Part shown: piece by piece, positions 33,955 through 34,227 of the stretch
Numbering within the stretch: the stretch's first letter is position 1
Layout of the letters: each line of letters opens with the position of its first letter
Source of the DNA: Candidatus Rifleibacteriota bacterium
GTDB lineage: Bacteria; Muiribacteriota; Ozemobacteria; Ozemobacterales; Ozemobacteraceae
Length of the DNA: 34,227 nucleotides
Assembly: GCA_015233155.1 (NCBI GenBank)
Contig: JADFYG010000062.1
Location: 1 to 34,227, forward strand
Direction of reading: 5' to 3'
Program-made: the position numbers and the translations under genes
The notes under the pieces: generated by a model
Databases searched by the model: none
What the model saw: the letters and a program-made list of their open reading frames with translations, nothing else
What the model was told of the DNA's origin: nothing

Positions 33955-34052
33955 TGGAGGACAAATTCGGGAAAATATTGCTCAAACGCGAACTCTACCA
34001 CCGTGACTTTGCGGGACCTGAGCGCAGTTACTCGTCCGACCTTCTCTCCTGA
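33954..34052 (+). pseudogene. 32-codon stub after DUF499, possible truncated gene
   Basis: The ATG at 33954 shares one base with the DUF499 stop (TAATG), a typical coupled start. The frame reads MEDKFGKILLKRELYHRDF and goes on to a TGA at 34050-34052. Such coupling normally leads into a full gene, so this may be the remaining 5' end of a lost last subunit; it could also be a real short peptide. Confidence 0.4.
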
Positions 34053-34126
34053 CTGGAGTTAACCTGATGCTCCATTGCTGATTATAAATAGATTATTAAT
34101 CAACGGTACGTATTAAAGCTAGCCAT

Positions 34127-34144
34127 CGCCTTTGTGGCGTTTTT
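34127..34144 (+). terminator. Weak intrinsic terminator after the defence operon
   Basis: CGCC (34127-34130) and GGCG (34136-34139) with a 5-nt loop, followed by five T. The stem is short; the remaining sequence to the window end shows no gene. Confidence 0.4.
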
Positions 34145-34227
34145 CCAAATTTGCGAGCAGTGTTATGCGATTTTTCTTTGTCCGTGCTTTTCGCATGATC
34201 TTCCTTCTTTTTGTCGCTTCCAATTGT

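Noticed and set aside
21622..34052. Complete BREX or DISARM system
   Set aside because: No PglZ/BrxZ alkaline phosphatase-like protein, BrxL, DrmA, DrmB (DUF1998) or DrmC; only the helicase, DUF1156 and DUF499 parts are related.

Overview
The window is bacterial accessory DNA that has a tmRNA gene (ssrA, minus strand, 16051-16410) as its one housekeeping landmark. No ribosomal or core protein gene is present, so I cannot name the organism. The use of ATG, GTG and TTG starts behind Shine-Dalgarno sites, intrinsic terminators and an ssrA gene with an ANENLAIAA tag show a bacterium. The basic zinc-finger protein at the left edge resembles proteins I associate loosely with the PVC group (Lentisphaerota and relatives), but that is a weak impression.

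Left part (1-9.0 kb, AT-rich, mostly unrecognised genes). A basic zinc-finger protein carries a tail built from a roughly 70-bp periodic repeat. It is followed by a set of small proteins, three of which (1013, 1844 and 3347) look like diverged paralogues; two of these share a leader sequence. Next come a RecA/RepA-like ATPase with an unusual Walker A motif, two small proteins (one with a zinc ribbon), a small minus-strand gene, and a large serine recombinase preceded by a 55-aa gene. This looks like the replication and integration part of a mobile element.

Middle part (9.0-16.0 kb). Three putative defence or nuclease genes lie here: a GHKL ATPase with a C-terminal PD-(D/E)xK-like domain, an HNH endonuclease convergent to it, and a protein with a SAP-like motif. 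They are set between three diverged direct copies of a long intergenic repeat (about 9.8, 13.9 and 15.5 kb). A family of GGTTTCCC-type hairpins is scattered from 5.4 to 15.9 kb and stops at ssrA.

Phage-like part (16.4-21.4 kb, all minus strand). A DUF932-like protein, an ERF single-strand annealing protein and a RecB/Cas4-like exonuclease form a compact recombination operon. Ahead of it are a 48-aa GTG-start ORF and a 24-bp palindromic operator candidate. Downstream are a cysteine-rich protein and a 58-aa membrane protein. No phage structural genes are seen.

Right part (21.6-34.1 kb, plus strand, higher GC). This is a long defence-type operon: EVE-domain protein, SNF2-type helicase with C-terminal DUF3883, a TIGR04255-family protein, two unrecognised proteins, a DUF1156 adenine-specific DNA methylase, a PD-(D/E)xK-like protein, a DUF499 AAA+ ATPase, and a 32-codon stub. 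Start/stop overlaps link most of the later genes. The helicase, DUF1156 and DUF499 trio is a recurring defence-island combination related in parts to DISARM and BREX, but no PglZ, DrmA, DrmB or DrmC is present. The EVE start and the TIGR04255 three-gene insert are the most interesting parts. A working model is that the methylase marks self DNA, the helicase and ATPase translocate on DNA, the EVE protein reads modified bases, and the DUF3883 and PD-(D/E)xK-like domains cut.
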